Position numbers and translations under genes: made by a program. 64,000 bases of DNA. Source: Megalonaias nervosa (lineage: Eukaryota; Mollusca; Bivalvia; Unionida; Unionidae). Numbering within the stretch: the first letter of the stretch is position 1; each line of letters opens with the position of its first letter. The notes beneath the pieces are model-generated. The model did not search any database, was not told the origin of the DNA, and worked only from the letters and a program-made list of their open reading frames with translations. Below, one piece after another: positions 24,301-39,300 of the stretch. The DNA lies in contig JAECUM010001785.1 of NCBI GenBank assembly GCA_016617855.1, forward strand, positions 62,001 to 126,000, in the 5' to 3' direction.

Positions 24301-27300
24301 GCTGCTGCATCCTTCTTGATCCCACATTGGACCCTGGGGTTCTTCCACCTACTGCTCTCTGATTACTTGTGGTGCTTGACTTAGGCAACAACTCCTTCTT
24401 CCCCGCCCATGAAGTACTGGTGGTTGTGGTGGTGTTGGTTGCAGAAGAGGCAGTGGTAACTCTTTTTCGGCTTTGTTGAGATGTAGGAGTGGATTTGGAA
24501 GATTTCTGTGTATCAGAGTATCTGGATTTAGTATCTACTCCAACGGCAGGACTTTTTTGGGTAGTTGAGGAGTCTCTTCTACCAGGGTTACTTGAGGTAC
24601 TACTTCTTACTGACTGTGAACTTTTCAATCTAGAGTCATCCTTGGTACTCTTCTTGTCATCAGTGCTCTTTCTAGATTCCTTGTTTCCTGAAGGATGTGT
24701 GTCCTTGTTCTCGGTGTTGATCTTCTTTGGTGATTCTGAGGAATAATTGTATCAATTTAAATTGTGTCAGTACATTTGATAAATAGCCTGACTCATTTGA
24801 TCAAGCAAGAAAATCCTTACTACAGAATTATTCCAGACTTGTCACTGTTGGGCTAATATTCATATCTCACCTGCTCTGCTCCTGCATGATCAAACACATA
24901 CTAGGGCAAACCCTAGACCTTCATGCTGAGCCAACAATCAAAAGGCACTGCTGCCTAATGTGAGAATTTGACCCAAAAGTCAAAAGATTAAGTGAGCATG
25001 TAACAGAATGAATTGTCTTAGCTTCATAATGAATCATTTCAAGTATGAGGAAAATTTATTAATGGGTTCAGGAAATATAAATAAATAAACTTCAACCAGG
25101 CATTGAAATTTTCTTTGAAACAAACTAACCCTACATGGCCAATACTTATTTTTTTTTTACTTAGCCAAAGTCATGATTTTGTGTGTAGTTTGTTGGTTTT
25201 AATGGACCTTTTAATACATTATTGGCTATACAATGACAAGGAAATGAAAGCACAATGCCTTTCACAGGGACACACTCAAGCTGCTGACCCAAGCTGGCCT
25301 GAGTAGTTTTTGAACCCATGACCCTGGGTTATGAGTCTGATGGTCTACCAATTAAGCTACTGCAACTCCCCACCAGCTCATGAATGCATCCACTATTGAA
25401 ATGGAAAAAAAATCCAATTTATATCTCCAATAATACTTACCCAATCACATCAACATTATGAATTACTCCATGTCATCCCTAAAAGACAAAAAATGTCCTG
25501 CTGTCTATATATCATATTGACGAAGGAAACTCTTACAGGTTAACTCCCCTTGTTCTTGCAGGTGGTCACCAGTATCCTGGATGTAATCTGTTTAAGCTTC
25601 AGCGAAACTGTAACATAATGTCTGCACTGTGTAGAAGGGTGGGACAGAATTTTAGTAATGTGACCGAGTAAGTACTGTGGGAAAAACATAATTTCGTAAC
25701 AATTTGCTTTCTCCATCAAACACATTACTCAATCACATAGCATTAGAGAAGAGGAAAAACAAAAGTATGAGCATCCAATCTCTACCTGTGTCACCCTGAA
25801 GAAGCATGATTACTGCTCTAATGCAAGGATCAACTTGTGCTATCATTAGTTTGGTACAACCAAAGACCTGTAGGATACCACACCTTGTAACTGCCTAGTA
25901 TTAAAACAGATCCCTTTGCAAAACTTCCAAGGTCATGCATTAAATGAACATGGTAACTATCTAGACTGCTTTCAGCGGCTCAATGAGATTCAGTTCTCTC
26001 CTTTGTGAGGCAGTGTCACACAAAAAGAAGATGAAGAAAGTAGACTTTGTGTACCAATCAACTGACTCCACTAGATATTAAGTTTGAAGGCCAGGCTCAT
26101 GGAAATCACTCATTTTGTAGTCTGAAATCTTCATTGGTTTCACATAATCCTATGAGAATAAGCTACTTAATAACTTACTTCAGACAGCTGCTGATGGCAC
26201 CTATATGATCCTGCAGCTTCACTTCTCTCAATGGATTGATCAAGGACAGAGTGAATAATTATTTGTCAACTGCCTAGTGATGGCAACATGTGTCAAAATG
26301 CATGTAGTTCAGATAAACTCAGAATTCTGAAGCCAACACTATCAGCAAGGAAGTTTTACATGGTAATTACTTCAGCCAGGTGGAAGACTAAGGCTCAAAC
26401 TTAGACACACTGAGCCACATCAATCCATGAGGTTCCATTGTGGTAATAATGTCAGCAAGTGTGATCTGGATATGTTGAAATTGGACAACAAGTTGGTAAG
26501 GCTCTTGTTGTCTCTTCCATGATGTCTTGTCATGTCAGAGATTCATGGAATTGTACCCCTTGATCAAAATAGGGGCTAGCCTCTTGTCGTCAACGAGAAA
26601 AAGAAAGTTTGTCAGTTAGGAAATGTAGGCTTAGAGTGTTGTGATGTCATTAACATGACACCAGTCATTGAAAATCCATGATTTCCACTGGTATAGCTTC
26701 AAAGTGGAGACATTTTAAGCTGTTTTATCTCCACAAACAAAGAATCCTTTTTGTGTAGAGCATTCCAGACAAGAAGCGGGTGTGAAGGAGGAATTTCTCA
26801 GGACACAATGAATAATGGCAACCTTAGCTGCTTAAGCAGTGCTAATTTTACCAAATTTTGTGGGTAAGTCTGTTGCTAAATCAAAAAGATTATTGATCCA
26901 GGTTTTGTCCCATCACAGAGGGGCAATCAATACTATTATGCAGACAATGCCCTCATTTTCTGGATTTGTTTTGGTATCAAAACTACTGGAAGATAGGTGT
27001 ATGACTACATTCCTGCCGAACTGATTGACAGCCTATGCTTCTGGGTCTGGAAATGCGAGACTAAGGTGAGCAGTTTGTTGTTCTACCTTGTTACAAACAG
27101 GTCTAATATTGGTCTGCTCCACAGGACACAGACTGGATGGAAGACTGACAAATGGAGAGTCCATTATGTTCTGAAATGGTAATCTCCAGGCGCTGACTAT
27201 GAGCATTGCCAAAAGTTAAGTACCAAGAATTCAGGAAAGGGGAATCACTTAACTGATAATGGATCGTGATCAAGCCCAGACTTGTGATAAAAATGTCAGG

Positions 27301-30300
27301 TGCTAGTCATATTGCTTCATAGGTCCAGTACTTAACACTGTGGGAGATGTGATCACCATATCATGTGCTAGTTGTAGCATGCCTGTGACAAAGCAGGGGC
27401 TTGAAGTGGCATGACCAAAAGCTGGATGCTGCCTTCATCTTGGGTTTAGTATTGGATATGTTGGTAAGACAGATCTCCATGCAAATAACTGGTGACACTG
27501 AGTAGGTGTTGGAAATTCAGTAAATAAATTGTGTTTGATGGCAAAACAACACTTTTGAATGTTACATTGTGCTGAGGCAAGTAGGGTAAAGCACCTTGCC
27601 TGAGGTCACACCACCGAAGTCAATCTATGGTGATATATCATCATCATCATCATCAATCCCATAACCCATGAGGTCGCTGGGGCACCACAAATGACTTTAC
27701 AACCAATTCTCTCCATCTTTCCCTGTTCTCTACTGCCCTTTGGGAATCTCCAAACCCCATGCCTATCCACTCTTTAATGTTGTCTTCCCACCTCTTTTTC
27801 TGTCTGCCTCTTCTTCTGCACCCTCGCACTGTGCCTTGCAAGATTGTTTATGCCAGTCCTGATGATCTTGCGACATGCATATACACTTCAGTTTGCGTTT
27901 TTCCACAGTAGTCAAGATGTCTTCATAGGGTCCAATATCTGGTTCGATCCTACTGTGGACCTCTTAGTTTGATTACATCGTCAATGTATGAGATGCCCAG
28001 TATCTTGTGATCGCATCTCATTGCAAATTTTTGAATCCTTCTTTGTAGATCTGATGTGAGCGTCATGTTTACCAAGCATACAGAAAAATGGATATGGCAA
28101 TCGAGCACATCAGCCTTATTTTGGAACCAAGAGCAATGTTGGTGTCTTTCCATATTGGTCTCAACACTGTTATTGCTGCTGTTGTCTGGGCAATTCTGCA
28201 AAGTAGTTCTGGTTTGCAGCCCTCATCTGTGATAATTGATCCCAAGTACTTGAAGCTTGAGACTGTTTCCAGCTTCTGTCCACTGACCTTCATTTCTGCA
28301 CTGATGCCATTGGTGTTGTTTGTCATTAGTTTGTTTTTTTTGGCGGTAATCTCAATACCATATGCTGTGGAGGTTCTGTAGAGCCACTCAACCAAGTCAG
28401 CCAGTTCTTTTTCATCTCCTGCTAAACCATCAATACCATCAGGGAAACAAAAGCTAGTGATTGTTCTTCCTCCAATGCTGACAGTGCCCTTGTGGTCTTC
28501 CGAGGCATCCTCCATGATCCCTTCCAGGAAAATGTTGAAGAGTGTAGGTGACAGTATACATCCCTGTCTGACTCCAACTGTTGTTCGAAACCAATCTCCT
28601 CTGCTAACATTGATGAGGACAGCAATAGTGACTTTGTCGAAAAGTTCTCAACAACCTGCACCAGGTTTGAGCTGATGTACTTCCTCATAGCTGCCCATAA
28701 GGCCACATGCCATACCCTATCAAAGGCCTTCTTGAAATCTTAACAGGGTTAGTAGCATATTTCTTTCAAAATTTTCAAGGTTTTTTTTGCAGGGTTCAAA
28801 ATCATGTTTATCAAGGTGCATTATTACATTAATTTTAAAGGATACATAAATGAAACTGTATGTAAACACAAGTTAATGCTTACTATTACTTCATACGAGG
28901 AACATTTCTTGCAAATTTATTTTAAAAAAAACAAAAAATATGAAGTCAAGAGTATGATCATTGGTACCCTTCCCATTAATACTAAACACCCTACATCTGG
29001 GCATTAGAATAATGTACAGTAACTGAACAATGTTCATTTTACTCTGTCTACGCTACACTATTTACAAAATCCAAAATATTTTAGAGTGAATTTTTCAGTT
29101 CTTGTAGCCTGCCATCAAGCTGTTTTTCAAGAGTTCCAAATTCAGCTATTTTGTCCTTGATACTTTTCCTCAAACTATTTGATGTTATGATAAAGGAAAT
29201 TTTCCTATGGGTTTCTGCTTTCAATGCATAGTCATCAGCAGCAGCTGTCGTTGTATCAATGTCTTTTTCAGTACCTACCTTTCTTCTTCACCCACCCCCA
29301 TAAAATAAAAAAATGTAACAAAGATATTTTTTTTATTATATTATCACTTATTTAAAAACAGAGTATGGATATTTTAAACTATTTTATATTAGATATATTA
29401 ATATTTCTCTCAGCTGTATTCTGTATTTTAAGATTTATCATGTTCATTGCAATTATTGTCTGTCCTATTTCCACTCAATCCAAAAACAGAACTGGATCGA
29501 ACTAATTTCATAATTAAAACTATATACAGTTTCTATATTAAAACATGAATCTCTGTGTTCACAGACATACCGCCTTCATCAAAAACAATTTCATGCTGAA
29601 GGATTCTTGTTTTGCCGTATTAGCCGCTAATGGCAGCGCCATTACAAGAGTTTGGTGGGTTTTTTTCCAGCTGTATGTGACAGTAGATCACTCGCTCCCA
29701 CTGCACGCAAATCAATATCCTTCTGGCACAATTTGTATTTTGCAAAGCTCTCTGAGAAAGATCTCATTATCCAAACTTATATTTTCCTTCGTCTGGCCAC
29801 CAAAGTTGAAATCGGCAGCCAGCCATTTCGAAGCACACAAATGATTCCAATTAAAACTGTGGCTACATCCGGGCTTCGAAGAACTGAAGTTCAAAATGTA
29901 TGACTGCAAAGTGGCCAGTTGTGGAAATTTCTGTTCTGGCACAAACTTAGCGAGATATCGTTTTTTTTGCTTTTTTTTCCACTTTTCTTTTTTTTATTTA
30001 AATCTGTAAAAGGAAAACTATTTATCAATTCCCTTTGGTTTCAAGAAAATCAAGGCTTTTCAAGGTACCCATGCAATATTTTGAATTTTCAAGGTGTTTT
30101 CAAGGCCCTGAGGGACAAATTAATTTTTCAAGGTTTTCAACGTCCCCTGCGGACCCTGCTATAAAGACATGGTATAGATTTTGCTGATGCTGAAGGTATT
30201 TTTGCATTGGAGTCTGCGACTGAAGATTTGTTGTGTGGTGCTCCTTCCTGCTAGGAAGTCTGCCTGATCTTTTAGCAATAATTTTCTCTGCTTGAGGCTT

Positions 30301-33300
30301 TAGTCTGTTGAGAATTATCTTCAGCATGACTTAGTGTGGCAGATCTCATTGATGGTTCAGTAGTTTTGGCATAGCTGTAGATTTCCTTTCTTGAGGAGCA
30401 CAATAACCAAAGACTGAGTCCATGTGGTGGGCAATTCTCCTGTCTGCCATATCTTGTTGCAAATTGTTGTTAGGACTGTGACTATCTCTTCTCCCCCTGC
30501 TTGAATGAGCTCTGCTGGTATGTTGTCAACACCAGTTGACATACCTTTCTTTAATGACCTAACTGCAATTTCTACTTTCTCACAAAGAATGGGGTTGTCA
30601 TCAATTTCTTCTGCTTGAGGGCAACTTAGTACTGCTGGTTCTCCTTGGGTCTTATGATTGTACAATTCTGAGCAGTATTCTGTCCATCACTTGAGGATCT
30701 CTTGATCTTCTGTGAGGCATTTTCCTTATTTATCTCGGATGGTGGTGGTTTTCTCTTGTTTATGGGCTATGAAATCTTTCACCAGTTGATATGCCATCTT
30801 GCTGTCATTTCTGCTCAGATTGTCTTCAATTTCATGGCATTTGTCTTTCTATCCTGGACTCCTTTGTCTTTTTCATGCTTTTACTAATCATGTTTATCTC
30901 TCTGTATTTTCTAGCTCCTTCATGATCTCTCTTTCCTTTTTCCAGTTGTCTTCTTTTGTCACATAGTTCAAAGACATCTGTTGTGATGTAAGGTTTCTTT
31001 GTTTGACGATATTTGCCAATGATCTCGCCGGCTGTGCTAGTCACAGATGTGTTGAATGTGTTTGTTAAGGATTCTAGGTCAGTGTCTTGATTGTCCAGGG
31101 TTATCAGAGGTGCAAATTTACCACCTATTATTGCTTGGAAGGCTTCTGCAACTTTTGAATCTTTCAATTTTTCAAGGTCAAATCGGATTCTTGGTTGGTT
31201 AGGTTTTTGTGCTCATTTTCAGGTGGAGGTGAAACGTTGTCATTAATAAATTGTGATCACTTCCAATATCTGCTCCTAGGAAACTTCATGTTCTAGTGAT
31301 ACATGCCATGCATCTAGACCTGCCCAACTGTTACATATGTAATTAAAAAAATGGTTGATTTTGCAATACATATTGATAAATACTGCAATGCAAAAAGGAT
31401 GTAATTGTAACAGATGGCAATACATTTTTTCTGGGCAATACACAGCCCTACATCTGACATATTCTGCCTGACATATCTCTCTTACAGCTTTTCACTAGAC
31501 AACAAAGTATATAATCAAGTCTAATTATTTTTGTTAAGCATGTCTGTCAAACTGACAGGTGCAGACCAATGAAGAGACAGATGAACTGATGGACAAAATG
31601 ACAAATGCTTCACAATATCCCTGATGTTTGTGTAGAAATGCATATGAATAAGGACTGTGCTAAAGGCAGAAGAAAACAAATTATACATGAGGTTACAGTC
31701 TTACAAAAGAGATCTTAAATTTCCTTTCCTAAAAAGTGAGATATCTTATGTTCAGTTAACATTCAGGAACCATCAAGGATTAAAATGTAGTCAAACCACT
31801 TTTTATGTACAATTAAAAATATGATAAACATTTTCCAACCTTTCTTTTTTTTTTCACTCTCAAAATCACAATTTTCAAAGGAAAGAGAATGTAAAATCTC
31901 AATTTGAGGGAAACTTTAGAAGTTAATGAATCAAATGCTTACCAGTTTTACTTGATACTGCAAGACTAAACTTCAGCTTGTACCCATTCAGTTCCATTTC
32001 ATCACTGGTTTCAATGCACATCATTGCAGCATCTGCACTATCAAATTCCAATATTGCCAAACTGAAAAAGAAAGACAATGCAAGAAGTCCAAGAGACACT
32101 AGGAAAACAATAAAAAGCCCATTTTTGTGCTTAACTGAAACTTTAGTTATTTGTTGACTTGGTCTTCATTAGGGCCTCATTCATATGACAAACAGGTATA
32201 GTAAGATGTATGCATCAAACATGCTAGGTATTAACATAATTATTTTACTCCATACCATGTATGCAGAATGCAAGCACAACATTACTCATTTATAGCAGAC
32301 TAATATTCTACTTAAAAATGTACTTTTCCCATAGGATTTTTCACGGAGTTAGACACTTTCAGGCTGATGTACCGACTGGTCATCACTGTCAATGATATGG
32401 GATATGGGAAGTAATTTAAAATCATTAAAAACTGAAAAGCTGGTCACAATGACCTCCTCTTGCATAACTCTATACCAAATATTAATTGCAAGACATATGG
32501 GTACTGCAAGACAAACCAACCCATGTAAGTTGCCAATTTTATTTGAATCTGCAGGATAATACAGCAGGAGATATGGGCTCGACAAGTGACTCCAGTAAAC
32601 CCTGCTTAAAAACTGCATTGAGCATTAACCATTCTATAAGGATTCTTCATCATCATTACCATTCAATGTGCCATTGTATTAGCCATGAACTGTGACAGCT
32701 GTCTTAAAAATTAGAAATATGTACAGATGACATACATGGCCTGTGTCAATATGATTGACTAAAGGGCAGAAAAGGGGCCATACCTCATTATACATACTGT
32801 AGGAAAACTATATAAATTAATTATGGCTAATATCTTCTTAACCTAAAGCATGTTTCACTTACACCCACGAGGTCCTTCAAGAGTTACTGATAGGTTCAAA
32901 GTCAAACATGGGCCATAACTTTTAAAAAAAGTAGGTAAACTGAAAATCAAATCTGATCCGTCTTCTCAATGTAAAACCTCACATCAAATTTGATTTCAAT
33001 CCATCAAGTCCTGCAAATGTTACCATGCAGAAATGAAACTGATAATCAAGTTTCAAGTCAAACATGCAATAACTCCAAATGCATTTGCCACAAAACTGTG
33101 AAATCGGAGCTTGAATTGGGTATTCTTAAAGAAAAACCTCACATCAATTTTTATTTCAATAAATGAAATTCTATTGAAAACTCCTTAATTTCCATGAAGC
33201 CTCTGGCCAATACAAGTACATGATGATGAAAGTGGAGATAACTCATCTATCAAGATCTATGTGCTTGCTATTGTTGATCTCTGTGAAGTTTTCAAGGAAT

Positions 33301-36300
33301 TCACAATACACACTACTTAAAGACTGCTGACGGTTACAAATGATCATAAAATGGAAAAAAATCACAAATGTCTAAAAATTATTAAAATCTGCTAGCTTTT
33401 CCTGGTCATTCCTGTTCTCTTCAAAAACACTTGGAGACAAAGCAAAGGAGCTATTAAAGGTAGATATATAAATTATAAACTGTCTTATCAAATTATTATT
33501 TTTTTTAAAATTTCTTTTACTCACTTTTACTTCTGTGGATGTGTTGATAGATAACTGTTACAAATGCACTAACCTTGAATCAAGTGCTGAACATGCCATC
33601 AGAAGACAGAATTACCATTTAGTCTTCCACCATTGCCATTTGTAGTCTATCAAAAACATTCATTTTCATCTTGTACAATATATAGGAAACCTAAAAAGTC
33701 AGAGCCAAATTACTTTAGCAAGTTCCCTTACCGATGGTTATGTAACTTGACATACACGAGTGAAGTCATTAGTTCTTCAAATTCTGTGAAGTCATTGATT
33801 CTTCAAATTCTGCTCCAGCATGTGTCCCAAACACATTCATCAAACAGCCAACACAGTTCTCAAACAATTATTCTTTGATGACTTTATATAGTTGTCAGTG
33901 AAAAAGTGAAGATTGACTGCAGACAGGCATATCATGATGTTGTTGCTGTGGGTTTAATGCCATTTTCAGCACATGATAAGCTATACATGTCAGCCAGTAT
34001 AACTGGGAGGAAGAACCTGGAAAACCCTATTAAGATCCTTGACCCACGAGAAGCTATTCGCAAGTTTTCTCACATATCAACATTGGCCAAGCCCAAGACT
34101 CGAACCCATGTGGACAGAGGTGAGATGGCATGATCAGTGAAGGCTCATGCTTTAGACCACTTGGGGCCCTGACAGGCATACGACATTAATGAAATGGGAC
34201 AATTGTCTGAGCTGAATAGCTATTTGATCAGCTTCAATTTGGGTTTTCATTTGAATAACTTTTTGATCAGCTTCAATTTGGTTTTCCATTTGAATAACTA
34301 TTTGATCAGCTTCAATTTGGTTTTCCATTTGAATAACTATTTAATCAGCTTCATTTTGGTTCTCCATTTCCTGGGCATGACAAATCTAATACTGTATGTT
34401 GAAACAGCAGCTGAAAGCAACCAACCCACAAATGAACATCAGAACCAAGATCTGTTGGCTTTTCCTTGGTCATTCATACCCTTGCCAAAATATAAGATTT
34501 CTCTGCATTTTCTTGACTAGTCATGCCACTGTTTGAAACCAGATTTGTTCCTACCTCCTTGGTCACTCTCGTCTCTGTCAGAAAGATCTATTGCCTCCTC
34601 TTTGGTCATGCTATCTTCGTCAGACACAAGCAATATCAGCTTCTTACTTTCAATCCATACCCATGTTAAAAAACAAGATCTTCCACTTCTTGTTCATTCA
34701 TGTCCATACAGAAACAATATCAGTTGGCGTCTCATCTGCCATCCAGAAACAAGACTGTTGACTCATCATTGGTTATGAGAGAAGTAGGATACATTGCTTT
34801 CTCCTTCATCCCATGTCTGACACAACATGTGCTGCCTCTGTCTTTTATTCATATTCCTACCACAAAAACAAGATACTCTGGCACTTCTGTTTTCATCCAT
34901 GGCCATGTAAAAACATGACCTTTTGGCACCTTCTTGTTTATCCAGCTCCACCTCTGAAACAAAATGTTGGCTTCCCCGTTTTCATCTATAGTAATGAGAT
35001 GTACAAGATCTCTTGCCTCCTTGTTTTTGACAAAAAAACAGGACCTAGTGCCTCATCATATGTCAGAAACTATATCTACTGGATATTTCTTGTTCATGCA
35101 TGTCACTGTCAATAACAAGCAATGTAAACTACTCTTTTGCTCCTCTATGTCCTTCTCAGAAACACTATATTTGGACTCTGCCTGGTTCATTCATGTCCAT
35201 ATCAGGAATAACCTTCTGCTCTTTTCAGTCCTCCATGTCATTGTCATGAGCAAGATCTGTTGATTCCCCCTTTGTTCTATCCTTGTTAAATTGTCAGAAA
35301 CAAAATGTGTTGGCTCGTTCTAAATTGAAAACCATATCAAAATCAAAAGCTGATGTATGCTCGCTTTTCATCACAATCACCCCACTTGTAAGATCTATTT
35401 ACTCCTCCATGTTTATCCATGGTCACACCAGTAACAATATTGCCTACTCTAAAACAATCCATTTAAATAATCAAAAACAAGATCTACTGGCCTTTCCTCA
35501 GTCCTGTTTCAGAAACAAAATTTACTGAATTCTCCTTCTTCACCTATGTCTTGGAACAGATCTGTCAGCTGCATTTTTGTGGGACCAACAATGTCCATAT
35601 GCGAAACAACACAAGCTGGCTATGTCCATGTTGAAAACATTTTCTGTTGGTTCCTCCACTGTCATTCAGAAAGCACGATCTGCTGGGTCCTGAAAGTTTC
35701 ACTGTGTCAGAAACACTCTGTTTCATTCATGGCCTGATCAGAAACAAGACGTTTCGACTTCTTGTTCATTTACGGCCCAATCAGAAACAAGAAGTATGGA
35801 CTACTCCTTGTTCAATCATGGCCCAATCAGAAACAAGATGTATAGATGACTCCTTGTTCATTCCTGGCTGAATCATATACAAGACATACTGCCTCCTCAA
35901 AAATATATATCGATGGCATAATTAAGCATGACTGAATCCTTGTCAATCCATGTCAATATCAGAGCAAGAGCTAATTTTTGGTGTTCATGTCTATATCAGA
36001 AACAATATCAGAGATTCCATTACAGTTCCATATCAGGAGTTAAATGACCCCCAAGTTGTCAAATCCAGGAGCATCTTTCAGATTTGTGGTGTCAATACCA
36101 ATGGTTGATACTGTGTCCAAGTGGGACAGTACTAACAAGGTAAAACACACGACTGAACACAATATAGACTATGACTGCTGGCACATATGGCACTGCCAAG
36201 TCTATGTGGTTCACTTCAAATCAGAATGAAGAAATGAACAAAAAAGAAATAGAACACATTTAGCTTTGCAAGCACATTTTGCACCAGCATGTATGCCATT

Positions 36301-39300
36301 CATGGTAGTTGCAAATAGCTTATTATATCTAGGAACTATGGTACAAAAATGTGGCTTTCTCCAGCACTCTTCCAGAAGGATATAGCAATTGACCAACAGT
36401 CACACAGTAGTGTATGGTAGCTAAAAGTAACTCCAACTTGTGTTATATGTTCAATACTTGCCTTAAAGCGATACTGGCAAATGAACAACAGAAATCTGTA
36501 TAACAAACAGCAAAGCTGGGAAAGACCTGAAACTCTTGTTTCCTGCTGCCAACATATTTACTTTGGTTTCATTTCTGTATTAAATGTATGTACAATGAGA
36601 ACATATCCTTCATCATCTTTGTCAACTCCATGTAATTATGTAACATCTTGGTCAAGTGGGAGCAATGAACATCAATGGCTCCTCCTATTTTTTTACATTC
36701 TTGCCTGAAACAAGATTTGTTATTCTCTTGATCAATCATGTCTATGTAAAACAAGACTGCAAATGCCCATCAATGACAGAAATAAGATCTATGGAATCTT
36801 TCTTGTCCATTCCATATCCATGTTAGAAACAAGATCTGTTGACTTCTCCCTGGTTATCCATATTTTGTCATAAATGAGATCTACCACCATCAGAAACTAA
36901 TCAACTGAATCATCTTTTTTAAATTCATGTCCAGAGACAAAATCTGCTAGCCCCCTCCCCCTCCATGTCAGCATGTCAGGTACGAGATTAAGTGCCTTTT
37001 TCTTCATCTAAGTCAATGACAAGAAATGGGATCTGCTGGTTCAAGGCCATTCCATAATCAAGATTTGCTGGTTCAAGGCTATTCCAGAATCAAGATCTTT
37101 CAGTTCAAGGCTATTCCAGAATCAAGATTTGTTTGTACAAGGCTATTCCAGAATCAATATTTGCTGGTTCAAGGCTATTCCAGAATCAAGATCTGCTGGT
37201 TCAATGCTATTTCAGAATCAGATCTGTTGGTTCAAGGCTATTGCATAATCAAGATCTGTTGGTTCAAGGCTATTTCAGGATCAAGATCTGCTGCTTCAAG
37301 GCTATTCCAGAATCAAGATCTGTTGGTTTCTCCTCATTCATTATGCCCATGTTATAGACAAGATGACTTCAAGTTCATCCATCACCATATAAAAACATAA
37401 GAACTTGTTCATCATTCTTATTCATTCACATCTTTGTTAGACACAAAATCTGTTGGACTGGCTACTCTTTGTTCATTCAGGTCTCTATCAAGAAAACTCA
37501 AGGTCAATCTATATTACAATCACATACAGCTGCAATATGCCAGTATCCATTACCTGCAACTGTTCCAATTATATGGATCACAAGAGCCATGTTACAATTT
37601 ACAAGCATTAGTTTGATCTTCATCAGGTATGTCTTGACTGAACTTGTCAGTGCAATAATTGACTGTCAACAAATACTAGTATCTCAATACAGATAGAAGC
37701 ATTTTCCAAGTCAATGCAATATACTTTGCTAGAGATCCAATCTATGCATTATACATTATATCACTCAATACGGTGAGGATCACTGCCCCAGCCTATGCAA
37801 TATACTGTGCTAATGAACCGATCTATGCATTATACATTATATCACTCATTATGGAGAGGATCATTGCCCCAGTCTATGCAATATACTGTGCTAGTGACCC
37901 GATCTATGCATTATACATTATATCACTGTGAAAAAATTAATCGGTGGAGTGGTGTATGTTGGTATATAATAAAACTGGAGTTATTCATAATATGCTCAAA
38001 GGAAACTGGCAAGAATGCTTCGTTCACCTTGGAGTATTTGTTCTCCGACAACCATAAACTTCTTGCAAGGAATAAATGGGCAATTGCAACTGAGATTTGG
38101 TATTTCAAGACAAGTGCAATCTTGGTTTACATTTTCAAGCAGGAATTGTCTCATTTAATTTTCAAAAGCAGTTGCTGGTAGTATGTCTGTTGACCACTAT
38201 GATCCAGAATATCACATACCATAAAGACTTGTAGTGTCATTCACTTCCAACATTGCATTTAATCAAAAGTGAAGCTCCTCCAAAAAACATTTTATAATCA
38301 TCCAGATAACATATGAATCTTCTTTAAAGAAATTATAGACTCTAAAGCACAAAGTAGGTAGCACTGTGAATACAGATTTCCTCCTCTAATGTCTATGTAC
38401 AAGTTCTGTTTACACAACATTCTTCTTTGGTTGATATTTTCATAATCCTTTAATAGGTACACATTATTTCCATATCTGCAAGTTAAAATGTTCCAGATGA
38501 TCAGAGAGGGCATATCACTACTGCCTGTTATTATTTCATTACATAAATTCTCATTCTTAAGAACACTGAACCATGCAAGTGTAAAAGCTGTTAGATATTC
38601 TGTCCATATGCGATCTCTGACAGGTGCATCTTGACATACATGAAAATTTTATTTCAGGAATCCAGTCTATTTCTTTTTTGTCTCAAACTTCAGACTCTTT
38701 GTAGCTCAGTCTGTAGACTAGTAATCCAAGTGTAGCAGGTCTGATACTCACCCTGGACTGCCTGAATCAGTTGCCACAATGTATCCTTGTCTCTGCAAGG
38801 CACCTAGCTCCCATCCCCTCAGAATGATCTAGCCAATAATGTATTTAAAGAACTGTAAAATCCAGCAAACTCCTCAAACATATCCAGAATACTTCATAAC
38901 TTAAGAATTCTAGGTGAATTTAGGCTTTTGCTGAATGGGCTCTTGTAATAATACCCTCTAAATATAATCTTCTAAATATGCCTTTGTGCAATCCATAATG
39001 CTGAAGGTTTCAGTCATGAACAAATCCAGCAAATCATCTGTACATCCATCCGATTCAGCCTTGTATACTGGGTTAAACGTACGACTATCCAATTCAGGCT
39101 TGTATAATGGGTTTAAAGTACGACTATCCAACTCAGCCTTGTATAATGGGTTCAAAGTACGACTACCCGATTCAGTCTTGTATAACGGGTTAAATGTACA
39201 ACTATCTGATTCAGTCTTGTATAATGGGTTTAAAGTAGGACTATCCTATTCAGTCTTGTATAATGGGTTCAACGTATGACTATCCAATCCAGCCTTGCAT

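Noticed and set aside
23540..24746. Plus-strand open frames of 65-85 codons across the long minus-strand exon
   Set aside because: They mirror the biased composition of the minus-strand exon. The minus-strand frame continues through matching splice borders; the plus-strand ones have none.
25232..25372. Functional tRNA-Met gene
   Set aside because: The acceptor stem pairs poorly and a SINE-like body follows; it is a pseudogene or SINE head.
34400..37400. Several plus-strand frames of 60-124 codons
   Set aside because: They come from tandem repeats whose periods keep short frames open; composition and context do not support genes.
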